From: Methanomassiliicoccales archaeon UBA280 | GTDB lineage: Archaea; Thermoplasmatota; Thermoplasmata; SG8-5 | Length of the DNA: 51,925 bases | Direction of reading: 5' to 3' | Assembly (NCBI GenBank): GCA_002499085.1 | Contig: DAKD01000016.1 | Coordinates: 1-51,925 of the forward strand | Part shown: one piece after another, positions 39,277 through 47,022 of the stretch | Position numbering within the stretch: the stretch's first letter is position 1 | Layout of the letters: the number at the start of each line of letters is the position of its first letter | Program-made: the position numbers and the translations under genes | Notes under the pieces: generated by a model | Told to the model about the DNA's origin: nothing | Seen by the model: only the letters and a program-made list of their open reading frames with translations | The model's database searches: none

Positions 39277-39774
39277 CTACGGGCCCAGGTGCATTCCCGG
39301 GTTGAAGTCGTCATATGCCTCGAACTGCTCCGCGCTCTCGAGCTCCCGCTTCAGAAGCTCGTAATGCCCCTCCTCCATTTTGGCGAAGTACATCAGTGTC
39401 AGCGCGAAGTCCTTGTTGGCCTTGATGATGTACTTCGAGAAATTGATGTAGAAGTCCTGTGCGGCCTTCTCCGCGGCCATTGCCTGCCTGATGAGCTCGC
39501 TGATGGGCATGTTCTCCCCGCTGACCTTTATTTCGGGCATGGGCACAGGGCTCACCTCGGGTAGCCCAAGACTCTTTCCCGGCACCTGCCTGCGGAACTC
39601 CTCTTCCAGAAACGCCCTGTGCTTCTCCTCCTCGCCGGCAAGGAACATGAACCTGTCCCTCAGGAACGCGTTCTTTGTTATTCCGGCCATTATGGAATAG
39701 GCTTCCTTGCTGTCTATTTCGGCCTTGATGGCCGTGAAGAACAGATCTTCCAGTTTGTACTTGCTAAGGTCCAT
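39277..39774 (-). CDS. Ferritin-like diiron protein (rubrerythrin type)
   Basis: This 165-residue four-helix protein has two E-x-x-H-type metal segments: AGEEEKHRAFLEEEF and FAKMEEGHYELLKREL, with further Glu residues in helices 1 and 3 (TAIKAEIDSKEAY and AMAAEKAAQDFY). It has no C-terminal rubredoxin domain. Such proteins store iron or reduce peroxide. It lies between ferritin and nitroreductase in the oxidative-stress cluster. Confidence 0.88.
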   Translation of the reverse strand: MDLSKYKLEDLFFTAIKAEIDSKEAYSIMAGITKNAFLRDRFMFLAGEEEKHRAFLEEEFRRQVPGKSLGLPEVSPVPMPEIKVSGENMPISELIRQAMAAEKAAQDFYINFSKYIIKANKDFALTLMYFAKMEEGHYELLKRELESAEQFEAYDDFNPGMHLGP

Positions 39775-39786
39775 GAGATCACCAGC

Positions 39787-40305
39787 TTACTCCGCCTGCA
39801 CTGGGAATGTGAACAGCGGAACCCTTGTGGCCAAATCCTTGTCTATCATGAAAAGACCGTTGCCCCTGTCGCCGGCAAGCTTCAGTTTCTGGACTATGGC
39901 TTCGGCTGTGGACTCTTCCTCCACCTGTTCCTTGACGAACCAATGCAGCATCTCGACGGTCGCGTGGTCCTTCTCCTTTATCGCCAGGTCCATCATCGAG
40001 TTTATCAGGGCCGTGACATGCCGCTCGTGCTTCGAGACATGCTCCATCACGGCCAGCGGCGTCTTCCATTTTGTCTGCGGGCCGTCTATTGCCGTCAGCA
40101 GGGCCCTGCCGCCGCGCTCCGCCAGGTATTCGTAGAATTTCATAGCGTGCATGAGTTCCTCCTGGGCCTGGGATTTCATCCAGTGGGAAAAGCCCTGAAG
40201 GCCTCTCTCCTCCATGTCCGATGCCATTGACAGGTACAGGTATGAAGAGTACAGCTCCGCATTTATCTGGTCGTTGATGGATTTCTCGACATTCTTGTTT
40301 ATCAT
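39787..40305 (-). CDS. ftn: Ferritin (non-heme)
   Basis: This 172-residue protein matches bacterial and archaeal ferritins: NKNVEKSINDQINAELYSSYLYLSM at the start, with ferroxidase Glu residues, then SQAQEELMHAMKFYEYL and HWFVKEQVEEESTAEAI. It stores iron and oxidises Fe(II), limiting Fenton chemistry. Spacing to desulfoferrodoxin upstream is four bases. Its position inside a Fur-led cluster fits iron- or peroxide-linked regulation. Confidence 0.94.
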   Translation of the reverse strand: MINKNVEKSINDQINAELYSSYLYLSMASDMEERGLQGFSHWMKSQAQEELMHAMKFYEYLAERGGRALLTAIDGPQTKWKTPLAVMEHVSKHERHVTALINSMMDLAIKEKDHATVEMLHWFVKEQVEEESTAEAIVQKLKLAGDRGNGLFMIDKDLATRVPLFTFPVQAE

Positions 40306-40309
40306 GGGC

Positions 40310-40687
40310 TCACTCCTTCTTCCAGAGCCCGTGTATGTTGCAGTATTCCTTCGCCGAGAGTTTTTGGGCCTTGCAGATGAATACGGCCTCGGGCTTCTCG
40401 CCGGGCTTCAGGAACTTCCTGTATGTCCTTCCGTCTGCCACAAGGTCTATCCATTCGATGTAGTGCTTCTCCTCCATCGGGTGAGCGACAGAGCCGACCT
40501 TCACAGTCACAATATCCCCGTTTCTCTCGATGACTGGCACGTGTTTCTCCAGGGCCGCATCCACCGTGTTCTCCTTCACAAGTCTCATTGGCTCGCCGCA
40601 GCAAACCAGTTCACCGGCGCCACTGTGCAGCACCTCGACTATGTTGCCGCATATGTCGCATTTGTATATCTCCATATTTTTCGTCAT
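40310..40687 (-). CDS. dfx: Desulfoferrodoxin (2Fe superoxide reductase)
   Basis: This 125-residue protein has an N-terminal desulforedoxin site (IYKCDICGNIVEV and LVCCGEPM) and the superoxide-reductase centre (KHVPVIE, VGSVAHPMEEKHYIEWI, then CNIHGLWK) with the His and Cys ligands. It reduces superoxide to peroxide with electrons from rubredoxin, and two rubredoxins are encoded in the same cluster. ATG 40687 has GGGAGG about ten bases upstream; ATG 40675 is an alternative. Confidence 0.95.
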   Translation of the reverse strand: MTKNMEIYKCDICGNIVEVLHSGAGELVCCGEPMRLVKENTVDAALEKHVPVIERNGDIVTVKVGSVAHPMEEKHYIEWIDLVADGRTYRKFLKPGEKPEAVFICKAQKLSAKEYCNIHGLWKKE

Positions 40688-40705
40688 GTGTTTCAACCTC
40701 CCTTT

Positions 40706-41896
40706 TCATTCCATGCCGGCCTCTGCATGTTTCTTGGCTATTGCGTCAGCCAGCGCATCTATCTTCCTGTAATCTTCATCGGTCGGCATGCCTTTTATCA
40801 TAACAGGCTCGATGACCTCGACCTTTAGATTGCCTATCATGCCGGCAAGCTGCTCTACTGTCTTGCCGCCCCAGCCGTAGGAGCCTATTATCGAGACGAA
40901 TTTGGTCTTTGGCCTGAGCGCATTGGCCAAGTAAGCTGCGTAGACTGCGAGCGGATGCGCCCCTCCCAGGACCGTCGGTGTGCCGATGACGACTGTCGAA
41001 GCATCAACAAGCTCCATCGCCAGCTCTCCGATGTCAGTGCGGCTGAGATTGAACGGTTTGACAGGAATCCCGCGTCTCATGAGCGCATCGACAAGACGGT
41101 CGGCCATCAGCTGGGTGCTGCCGTGCATCGAGACATAGGCGAGCACGACCTCCTTCTTGGCCTTCTCAGATGTCCAGTCCCTGTAGGCATCGAAGATCAG
41201 GGCCGGCCTCTGATATACGGGACCGTGGCTCGGGCATATCATCCGGATGTCATAATTGGCCAGGCGTTCCAGGTGTTTCACGATATGGGACCGGAACGGC
41301 ATCATTATCTCAGCGAAGTAGCGTTTGGCCGAGCGGTAAACCCTTGGCTCGTCGTCAGCATAAAGGCCGCTCTGCGCAAGATGGGACCCCAGGAAGTCGC
41401 AGGGAAACAGTATCTTGTCCTCGCGAAGGTATGTGAGCATGGTCTCGGGCCAGTGCACCCACTGGGCATGGATGAATTCCAGGGTTCTGCCGCCGAGGTC
41501 CAGGGTCTCGCCGTCCGCCACAGTCCGTATCCTGTCGTCTGCGACATGCAGCAGAATCTTGATCTGTTCCTTGCACTTGGGCGTGCAGACCACCTTTGCC
41601 ATCGGGTACATCTCAAGGATCTTCGGTATTGTTCCGGAATGGTCCTGTTCGGCATGGTGAGTGACCAGATAGTCTATTTTATCCACGCCCAGCTCCCGCA
41701 GGTTGTCAAGAAGGATCTTCTCCTTGGTCGGGTCGACTGTGTCGATTAGCGCGATACTGTCTTTTCCCTTCACCAGGTACGAGTTGTAGGTCGTGCCGTC
41801 CGGAAGCGGTATGAGCTCGTCGAACAGCCTCCTGTCCCAGTCGATAGCGCCGACCCAGTGTATTCCAGGCTTGATATCAATGGCCGGCATATTCAT
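40706..41896 (-). CDS. fprA: Flavodiiron protein (A-type flavoprotein, O2/NO reductase)
   Basis: This 396-residue protein has an N-terminal metallo-beta-lactamase-like diiron domain (VTHHAEQDHSG, then HWPETMLTYL and DFLGSHLAQ) and a C-terminal flavodoxin domain (AYVSMHGSTQLMA, GTPTVLGGAHP, SYGWGGKTVEQ). It reduces O2 to water or NO to N2O using electrons from rubredoxin, whose gene directly precedes it and overlaps by four bases (ATGA). This pairing is typical of anaerobes. Length matches class A flavodiiron proteins. Confidence 0.96.
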   Translation of the reverse strand: MNMPAIDIKPGIHWVGAIDWDRRLFDELIPLPDGTTYNSYLVKGKDSIALIDTVDPTKEKILLDNLRELGVDKIDYLVTHHAEQDHSGTIPKILEMYPMAKVVCTPKCKEQIKILLHVADDRIRTVADGETLDLGGRTLEFIHAQWVHWPETMLTYLREDKILFPCDFLGSHLAQSGLYADDEPRVYRSAKRYFAEIMMPFRSHIVKHLERLANYDIRMICPSHGPVYQRPALIFDAYRDWTSEKAKKEVVLAYVSMHGSTQLMADRLVDALMRRGIPVKPFNLSRTDIGELAMELVDASTVVIGTPTVLGGAHPLAVYAAYLANALRPKTKFVSIIGSYGWGGKTVEQLAGMIGNLKVEVIEPVMIKGMPTDEDYRKIDALADAIAKKHAEAGME

Positions 41897-42054
41897 GCCT
41901 CCGGCTCGAACTCGCCCTTGCCGACGCCGCAGACCGGGCATACCCAGTCAGCCGGTACATCGGCCCATTCAGTGCCGGGAGCGACACCGCTGTCCGGGTC
42001 GCCTGCGGCCGGGTCGTACACATATCCGCAGACCTTGCAAACGTACTTTGTCAT
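41893..42054 (-). CDS. Rubredoxin
   Basis: This 53-residue protein is a complete rubredoxin with CKVCGYVYDP and CPVCGVGKGEFE supplying four Cys ligands. It donates electrons to the flavodiiron protein, desulfoferrodoxin and rubrerythrin of the same cluster. The ATG at 42054 begins MTKYVCK; the gene overlaps fprA by four bases. Confidence 0.96.
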   Translation of the reverse strand: MTKYVCKVCGYVYDPAAGDPDSGVAPGTEWADVPADWVCPVCGVGKGEFEPEA

Positions 42055-42058
42055 GTTA

Positions 42059-42634
42059 TCACCAGTTCTCCGCCAGGATCTCGAAGTACTCCTTTGGGTG
42101 GGCGCAGGCAGGGCATTTCTCGGGAGCCTCCGGACCCTCATAGATGAAGCCGCAATTGTTGCACTTCCATTTCACAGTTTTGTCCTTCTTGAAGACCTTG
42201 CCTTCCTCGATGTTCTTCAGGAGCCCGAGGTATCTGGACTCGTGGAAATTCTCAGCCATGGCGATGTTCCTGAAGACAGTTGCAATCTCCTTGAATCCCT
42301 CCTTGTCCGCTATATTGGCAAAATCCTGATACATAGATGTCCATTCATAATGCTCGCCCGCCGCCGCTTCCTTCAGGTTCTCGGCTGTGGTGCCTATTTT
42401 GCCGGCCGGGTATGCTGCAGTTATTTCAACCTCCCCGCCCTCCAGGAACTTGAACATGCGCTTTGCATGCTCCTTCTCGTGGTTCGCGGTCTCCTCGAAG
42501 ATGTTCTGTATCTGGACAAAACCCTCCTTCTTGGCCTGTTTGGCGAAGTAGGTGTACCGGTTCCGGGCTTGGGACTCCCCAGCGAACGCCGTGAGTAGGT
42601 TCTTCTCGGTCTGAGTCCCTTTCAGGCTCGGCAT
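42059..42634 (-). CDS. rbr: Rubrerythrin
   Basis: This 191-residue protein has an N-terminal diiron four-helix domain (TAFAGESQARNRYTYFA, ETANHEKEHAKRMF, and FRNIAMAENFHESRY) and a C-terminal rubredoxin domain (WKCNNCGFIYEG, CPACAHPKEYF). It reduces hydrogen peroxide with electrons from rubredoxin. ATG 42634 has GGAGTGA upstream, overlapping the ferredoxin stop region. Spacing to the rubredoxin downstream is four bases. Confidence 0.96.
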   Translation of the reverse strand: MPSLKGTQTEKNLLTAFAGESQARNRYTYFAKQAKKEGFVQIQNIFEETANHEKEHAKRMFKFLEGGEVEITAAYPAGKIGTTAENLKEAAAGEHYEWTSMYQDFANIADKEGFKEIATVFRNIAMAENFHESRYLGLLKNIEEGKVFKKDKTVKWKCNNCGFIYEGPEAPEKCPACAHPKEYFEILAENW

Positions 42635-42638
42635 TGTA

Positions 42639-42821
42639 TCACTCCATTGCAATGGCTTTCACAGGGCATGCGGCCTCGCAGGCGCCGCATTCTATGCAGG
42701 CCTCGGGATTCACCACATTGGCCTTTCCGTCCTTTATCTCGAAGACCTTGGGGTCTGCTGGGCATACATCGTAGCAGTCCCCGTGGCCCGCGCACTTGTT
42801 CCTGTCAACTTTCGGTGGCAT
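42639..42821 (-). CDS. 4Fe-4S dicluster-type ferredoxin
   Basis: This 60-residue protein has one full cluster motif CIECGACEAACPVKAI near the C-terminus and a partial N-terminal one, CAGHGDCYDVCP, with a slightly altered spacing. It probably carries one or two [4Fe-4S] clusters. It may supply electrons to the FTR, rubrerythrin or peroxiredoxin chain encoded around it; that is inferred from location. Confidence 0.92.
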   Translation of the reverse strand: MPPKVDRNKCAGHGDCYDVCPADPKVFEIKDGKANVVNPEACIECGACEAACPVKAIAME

Positions 42822-42835
42822 GTTTCATTCCTCCT

Positions 42836-43504
42836 TCACTTCAAATCTTTCTTGCAGAAGTACCAGTCCTTGCACTCGTACCCCTCTTTCACCCTCTTCT
42901 CGGCAGCATCCTGTGTCCTCGGCGGCGGCACAATGACCTGGTCGCCAGGCCTCCAGTTGGCCGGTGTCGCGACCTTGTGCTTGACATGTGTCTGCAGAGC
43001 GTCGATCAGTCTCATTATCTCGTCCATGTTTCTGCCGGTGGTCAGCGGATAGTAAATCATGGCCCTCATTATCCCCTCAGGATCTATCACGAACACGCAT
43101 CTTGAGGTCTCGGTGTCGCTCTCCCCAGGCATGACCATGCCGAATTTTGTGGCGACGTCCTTGTTCAGGTCAGCGATGACAGGGAACGTAATCTTGACTC
43201 CGAAGTTCTGTTCGATGTTCCTGACCCACGCAATGTGCGAGTATGTGCTGTCTATGCTCAGGCCCATCAGCTTGACATTCTTCTTTCCAAGTTCCGCGGC
43301 AATCTCCTGGAATGCCACGAACTCTGTTGTGCACACGGGCGTGAAGTCGGCCGGGTGGCTGAATAAAATCAACCAGCTTCCCTTGTAATCGCTCAGCTTC
43401 TTCATTCCGTGCGTTGTCTCGGCCTCGAACTCGGGCGCGGGTTCGCCCAGCCTGGGCATTCCGTGACATTCGCATCTCTCATCAATTTCTATATGTTTTT
43501 CCAT
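42836..43504 (-). CDS. Peroxiredoxin (archaeal Prx6-like)
   Basis: This 222-residue protein has the peroxidatic Cys58 in SHPADFTPVCTTEF and the Arg-bearing region, with the long C-terminal arm of the archaeal Prx6-type (YYPLTTGRNMDEIMRLIDAL). Two further Cys occur near the C-terminus (EGYECKDWYFCKK), as in archaeal 2-Cys-like members of this group. It reduces peroxides. AGGAGGG precedes the ATG. It follows a rubredoxin gene directly downstream of the Fur-family regulator. Confidence 0.94.
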   Translation of the reverse strand: MEKHIEIDERCECHGMPRLGEPAPEFEAETTHGMKKLSDYKGSWLILFSHPADFTPVCTTEFVAFQEIAAELGKKNVKLMGLSIDSTYSHIAWVRNIEQNFGVKITFPVIADLNKDVATKFGMVMPGESDTETSRCVFVIDPEGIMRAMIYYPLTTGRNMDEIMRLIDALQTHVKHKVATPANWRPGDQVIVPPPRTQDAAEKRVKEGYECKDWYFCKKDLK

Positions 43505-43539
43505 GTTCTATCCCTCCTTTATACCGTATTCTTTGAATA

Positions 43540-43704
43540 TCAAGGCTTCACCCTCTCGAACCACTTCTTCATGGCCCCGCAGAGCGGGCAGCGCCAATCA
43601 TCGGAAAAATCCTCGAAGGCAGTTCCTGCTTTCACATTGCCGTCAGGGTCTCCGGCCGAAGGGTCGTAGATGTACCCGCATATGGTGCATTTCCATCTGT
43701 CCAT
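43540..43704 (-). CDS. Rubredoxin (second copy)
   Basis: This 54-residue protein begins MDRWKCTICGYIYDPSAGDP and ends with CPLCGAMKKWFERVKP, giving both Cys pairs of rubredoxin. It differs clearly from the other rubredoxin at 41893, so each may serve other partners. Its ATG at 43704 is one base after the Fur-family stop, with GGGAGGGAAGTGAC before it, showing translational coupling. Confidence 0.94.
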   Translation of the reverse strand: MDRWKCTICGYIYDPSAGDPDGNVKAGTAFEDFSDDWRCPLCGAMKKWFERVKP

Positions 43705-43705
43705 G

Positions 43706-44119
43706 TCACTTCCCTCCCTTTCTCAGACAGTCCTTGCAGACTCCCCTGAAATAACCGTGAACCTCGTCTATCCTGTGCCCCCCCGTTATCTTTTCCTTCG
43801 TGAACGGGCATTCGACCTCAATGTCTATTATTTTGCCGCATTCACTGCACAGCAAATGGTGATGATGATTAATAACACTATCGAATCTCGCCTCATGGGT
43901 TGAGAAAACTATACTTATCAGAAGACCGTGATCCATCAGTGACTGGATGGTGTTGTAAACCGTGGTCTTGGAAAGGGACGGATTCCTCTTCTTCAGTTCG
44001 TGGAAAATGTCCTCGGCCGAAGGATGGGTGTGGTGGGTGTCCAGGAACCGGAGTATCTCCAGGCGCTGGGGCGTCACCTTGATGCCGTGCTCTCTCAGGA
44101 TTTGCAGATATTTTTCCAT
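43706..44119 (-). CDS. Fur-family regulator (probably PerR-like)
   Basis: This 137-residue protein has the Fur winged helix (KVTPQRLEILRFLDTHHTHPSA, then LSKTTVYNTIQSLMDHGL) and the metal-binding dimer domain (HHHHLLCSECGKIIDIEVE, and CKDCLRKGGK with the second CxxC). Leading a cluster of peroxide and superoxide enzymes suggests PerR-like peroxide sensing, but Fur-type iron sensing cannot be excluded. ATG 44119 is used; ATG 44134 is an in-frame alternative. A 15-bp palindrome overlaps its promoter, indicating autoregulation. Confidence 0.93.
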   Translation of the reverse strand: MEKYLQILREHGIKVTPQRLEILRFLDTHHTHPSAEDIFHELKKRNPSLSKTTVYNTIQSLMDHGLLISIVFSTHEARFDSVINHHHHLLCSECGKIIDIEVECPFTKEKITGGHRIDEVHGYFRGVCKDCLRKGGK

Positions 44120-44135
44120 TGTACCCGGCCTCATT

Positions 44136-44150
44136 TTGTAATATTTACAA
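44136..44150. promoter_or_regulatory. Palindromic operator of the Fur-family regulator
   Basis: TTGTAA, TAT, TTACAA form a symmetric 15-bp site similar in style to PerR and Fur boxes. It lies where transcription should begin, downstream of the TATA box, so binding would block it. Control of the whole downstream cluster by this site is likely because no other strong promoter is seen before the peroxiredoxin gene. Confidence 0.65.
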
Positions 44151-44167
44151 TCTGATAATAGATACAA

Positions 44168-44182
44168 TATACTATAAAAACC
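44168..44182 (-). promoter_or_regulatory. Promoter of the oxidative-stress cluster
   Basis: Minus-strand TTTTTATAGT (44171-44180) is about 26 bases before a predicted start near 44150, within the palindromic operator. Confidence 0.55.
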
Positions 44183-44205
44183 TTGCGCCTTAAGAGGTCG
44201 GGGAT

Positions 44206-44841
44206 CTACTTGAAAATCTCTCCTGTCTCCCGGCACCACAGCAGCATGTCCAGATGGTCCATGGGTATCTTGATGTCCCGGCAGAAGACTCTCATGTTCT
44301 CTTCTATCTCCAGATACCTTCTTGGAGTAATGGACATCACGATGTTTTCTATCACATTGAACCGCAGGAGATTCTTCAGTATATGTCGGTCCAATATGGC
44401 CAGGTCCCTGCCCTTTCCGATGTTTCTCAGGAAATGGCTCGCCTCCTTGTAGCTCATTCCGTTGACATTCTTAACCAGCCATTCCCTCGCATCAATAGAG
44501 CTTCCGAATGCTGCCAATCTGGATTTAATGCCCGGAAGGAACCTTCTCGCATCGACCACACGCCTCGCCTTGGTGTGATGGAACCTCACGCCCTTCAGCT
44601 CGGCGGTTATCCTCTCGGCCGAGCCTTCGTTGAGTAGATTGCATTCATGCAGCCGCTCCACCGCGGCCCAGCAGGAACGGGCTTTTGACTGAGGCGTGAG
44701 AAGGCAGAAGACCAGCTCTCTGAATATTGAGTCGTCGGAGCCGCATTCCCACACGGCCCTGAACTCATCCAGGCGCGCTTCGATGTCCGGTCTGAGACTG
44801 CCGTAGTCGCCCTTGAGCATCTCCAGTTCCGAATCGTCCAT
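44206..44841 (-). CDS. ogg: N-glycosylase/DNA lyase of the Ogg type (8-oxoguanine repair)
   Basis: This 211-residue protein has the helix-hairpin-helix with the catalytic Lys region (NVNGMSYKEASHFLRNIGKG followed by DLAILDRHILKNL, where Asp is the catalytic acid) typical of archaeal Ogg2 enzymes. It removes oxidised guanine from DNA and cleaves the AP site. Its place next to peroxide-defence genes fits oxidative damage repair. ATG 44841 is chosen with GGATGTGA upstream. Confidence 0.92.
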   Translation of the reverse strand: MDDSELEMLKGDYGSLRPDIEARLDEFRAVWECGSDDSIFRELVFCLLTPQSKARSCWAAVERLHECNLLNEGSAERITAELKGVRFHHTKARRVVDARRFLPGIKSRLAAFGSSIDAREWLVKNVNGMSYKEASHFLRNIGKGRDLAILDRHILKNLLRFNVIENIVMSITPRRYLEIEENMRVFCRDIKIPMDHLDMLLWCRETGEIFK

Positions 44842-44872
44842 GGTCACATCCCGATGATAGGCCGCAGCTTTC

Positions 44873-45880
44873 TCATACTGCCTTCTCTTTGATCTGGAGT
44901 ATTCTCTCAAGCTGCTCGATGTTCTCCAGCTTTGATTTTAGGTTCTCGCTTCCGACCTCGCTGTCCACACGCCTGAAATCGTCAAGTATCCTGAACACAT
45001 CCTGTTCTGTGAGATACCGCTGGCTGAAAGGCAGGAAAACATCCTCCTCCCTGGCTGCATGGAACCTTATCAGAGGCAGATACCTGATCAACACATCCCT
45101 GAGTCTGAGAACGCTTTCTCTGTTGTCGATATTGTATGATTTTGCCGCACTCTGCATCTCCAGCAACAGCTTCTTGATGAGATCATGCTCCTTCACTATC
45201 TTGGTGAGGGAGGAGCGGGTGTAGAGCTGGGCAGTCTTTCCGTGTATCTCCTGCGCCCTTTCTATGAAAAGGTCGATGTAGAACAGCTCCTTCTCCTCGT
45301 GAAGCTTCCAGTTGATTGTGAGTGCCGAAGATGTCCCCCAGTCCAAGAGCTTTTTCGGCAGTGGCATGCCCTCCCCGAGCATGTTGGAAACCACTTCGAG
45401 AACGCCTGTCATTCTGTGTATGAGCACATGTTCCCGGTTCAGTATGGCAATCGGCTCTATCACTCTGTCCTTCAAATGACCAACCTTGGGAATCTTGTTG
45501 TATTTCGTTTCCAGGACCCTGCTGGCCACATGCACCCGGGAAAGAATGACGCTCTCCGAGTACGGTTTCATGACGAAATCATCCACACCAGCATCAAGGC
45601 CCTCAACCATGTCATGTTTCTTGGATTTTGCGGAGGCGAGGATCAGGTATGACACCTGGCCTGTCTTGAGGTTGTAGTCCCTTATCCTCAGGCAAAGTTC
45701 CGTGCCGCTCATCCTCGGCATTGTCCAATCTATGAATGCCAAGTCTATCTTGTTGTCCTCGTAAGCATGGAAACCCTCTATGCCGTCCGAAGCGGCGATG
45801 ACCTCGTGTCCGGCCTTGACCAGTATCTTCCTCAGTTTCTCCCTTGAATTTTTATTGTCGTCCACCACAAGCACTTTCAT
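44873..45880 (-). CDS. Response regulator fused to a hemerythrin-like domain
   Basis: This 335-residue protein has an N-terminal receiver domain (VVDDNK, phospho-acceptor Asp51 in FIDWTMPRMSG, Lys105 in FVMKPYSES). A hemerythrin-like HHE domain fills about residues 145-290, with candidate diiron ligands His151, His155, His194, Glu198, His232, His274 and Glu278. It has no DNA-binding or enzymatic output domain. A diiron O2-binding module tied to a receiver suggests O2 or redox sensing, fitting the neighbouring detoxification cluster (inference). No cognate histidine kinase is in the window. A TATA box lies near 45918-45930. Confidence 0.88.
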   Translation of the reverse strand: MKVLVVDDNKNSREKLRKILVKAGHEVIAASDGIEGFHAYEDNKIDLAFIDWTMPRMSGTELCLRIRDYNLKTGQVSYLILASAKSKKHDMVEGLDAGVDDFVMKPYSESVILSRVHVASRVLETKYNKIPKVGHLKDRVIEPIAILNREHVLIHRMTGVLEVVSNMLGEGMPLPKKLLDWGTSSALTINWKLHEEKELFYIDLFIERAQEIHGKTAQLYTRSSLTKIVKEHDLIKKLLLEMQSAAKSYNIDNRESVLRLRDVLIRYLPLIRFHAAREEDVFLPFSQRYLTEQDVFRILDDFRRVDSEVGSENLKSKLENIEQLERILQIKEKAV

Positions 45881-45915
45881 ATCTCATGCCTCCCTGCATG
45901 AACCTCATGTGCCTC

Positions 45916-45932
45916 GGGATATAATATAAACA
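45916..45932 (-). promoter_or_regulatory. Promoter of the response regulator-hemerythrin gene
   Basis: Minus-strand TTTATATTATATCC is about 45 bases before the ATG; GGGAGG is the ribosome-binding site in the leader. Confidence 0.5.
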
Positions 45933-46089
45933 TCCCTGATTGAACATGTTCTCGCCGAATCCGCTTCGCGGACTCGTCTATTTCCTCGGTGAGTTCCTCA
46001 CCTGCGGTCTCGCCCGCATACCGCGACTTTTAAGTCTGCGGATAAGGGCGTTTTTTATGCAATTCCAATGCGAGAAATTGTTCAATTAA

Positions 46090-46221
46090 AGTGCTCCCCA
46101 CGATGTCAGTATGCTCCAAACATTTTCGAATCTGCCTGAATGAGTAACTGGCGGTAAGTAATCACGAAATTCAGGGTGAAGACAATTAATGGATACCCCA
46201 TGCTTTAGCTTGGGGAGCACT
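46090..46221. repeat. Structured element C with exclusive pairings
   Basis: AGTGCTCCCCA at 46090-46100 pairs with TGGGGAGCACT at 46211-46221, closing a loop of about 110 bases. The right arm also can pair with CCCCA at 46196-46200 as CCCCA, TGCTTTAGCT, TGGGG. The two pairings are mutually exclusive. A hairpin with a GCTTTAGC-type loop is common at IS200/IS605 element ends, but no transposase or TnpB is present. Confidence 0.5.
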
Positions 46222-46285
46222 CATTTGATAAGCGAACGGTGCATGTCCGTTCCGGGCATGCGTTGTCCTGCACTGCAGGAGCCAG

Positions 46286-46987
46286 TCAGGGTCGTGCCAA
46301 GAAGGCGCAAACCTCCTTGACGAACCGCTCCCTCTGCATGAAGGGAAAGGCATGGCCCCCATTAAAAGCGACTAACTTCGAGCCGGATATGCCCGCATGC
46401 ATCTCCTCGGCCAGCCTGAAAGGCGCAATCTTATCCTTCATGCCGTGCAGTATCAGGGTGGGAGCCTGTATCTCGCCAAGCCTGGCTGCGCAGACGAATC
46501 CGCGGGACGCCTCGAGCTGGCGCATGAAGGCGTAATAGGGCTGGGTCTTCTTTCTGAATGCATGGGTCCAGGATGTAGCCAGCTTGATTGCATGATAGCT
46601 ACGTGGAAGCTTCTTCTCGGGCTGGCTCGCGAATGTTGAGGTCAGAATCAGCCTGTTGACACGGTCAGGATGCCGCAATGCCAGTGCCATCGCGATACGC
46701 CCCCCCAGGGATATGCCCAGCACGCTGGCCCGCTCAATGCCGGCAGAGGCCATGAGTGCAGCGGTGTCATCGGCCATCATCTCGATTGTGTAAGGAATGT
46801 CCGGCTTGTCCGAGAGCCCTGCGCCCCGGTTGTCGAATACAAGGACCCTGTGCGTCTCCGAGAACTCGCGCATCATCTTCCTGTACATGGATATGTCCGT
46901 TCCAAGCCCCCCTATCAGAACCAGGGGCTCGCCCTCGCCATGTGTCTCGTAATTCATCGCAATGTCGTTTACCCTGACTTTCGGCAT
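46286..46987 (-). CDS. Alpha/beta hydrolase
   Basis: This 233-residue protein has the nucleophile elbow GISLGG with Ser, the oxyanion-side GGLGTDISMYRKM, FDNRGAGLSDKP, LHGMKDKIAP with the acid Asp, and NGGHAFPF with the His. It resembles small esterases and 3-oxoadipate enol-lactonase-like proteins; the substrate is unknown. ATG 46987 begins the conserved MPKVRVNDIAMNYE. It follows the YhbY gene by about 35 bases and may be the last gene of that unit. Confidence 0.88.
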   Translation of the reverse strand: MPKVRVNDIAMNYETHGEGEPLVLIGGLGTDISMYRKMMREFSETHRVLVFDNRGAGLSDKPDIPYTIEMMADDTAALMASAGIERASVLGISLGGRIAMALALRHPDRVNRLILTSTFASQPEKKLPRSYHAIKLATSWTHAFRKKTQPYYAFMRQLEASRGFVCAARLGEIQAPTLILHGMKDKIAPFRLAEEMHAGISGSKLVAFNGGHAFPFMQRERFVKEVCAFLARP

Positions 46988-47022
46988 CGCCGGGGCATGA
47001 GGCTCCATTTATAAAAATAGCT

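Larger units (their letters stand above)
45881..46285. other. Gene-free region with hairpins
   Basis: No gene is supported. It holds the promoter of the response regulator gene, hairpins such as TCCGC-TTC-GCGGA near 45960 and CCGCGACTT with AAGTCTGCGG near 46020-46040, and the structured element C at 46090-46221. Confidence 0.5.
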
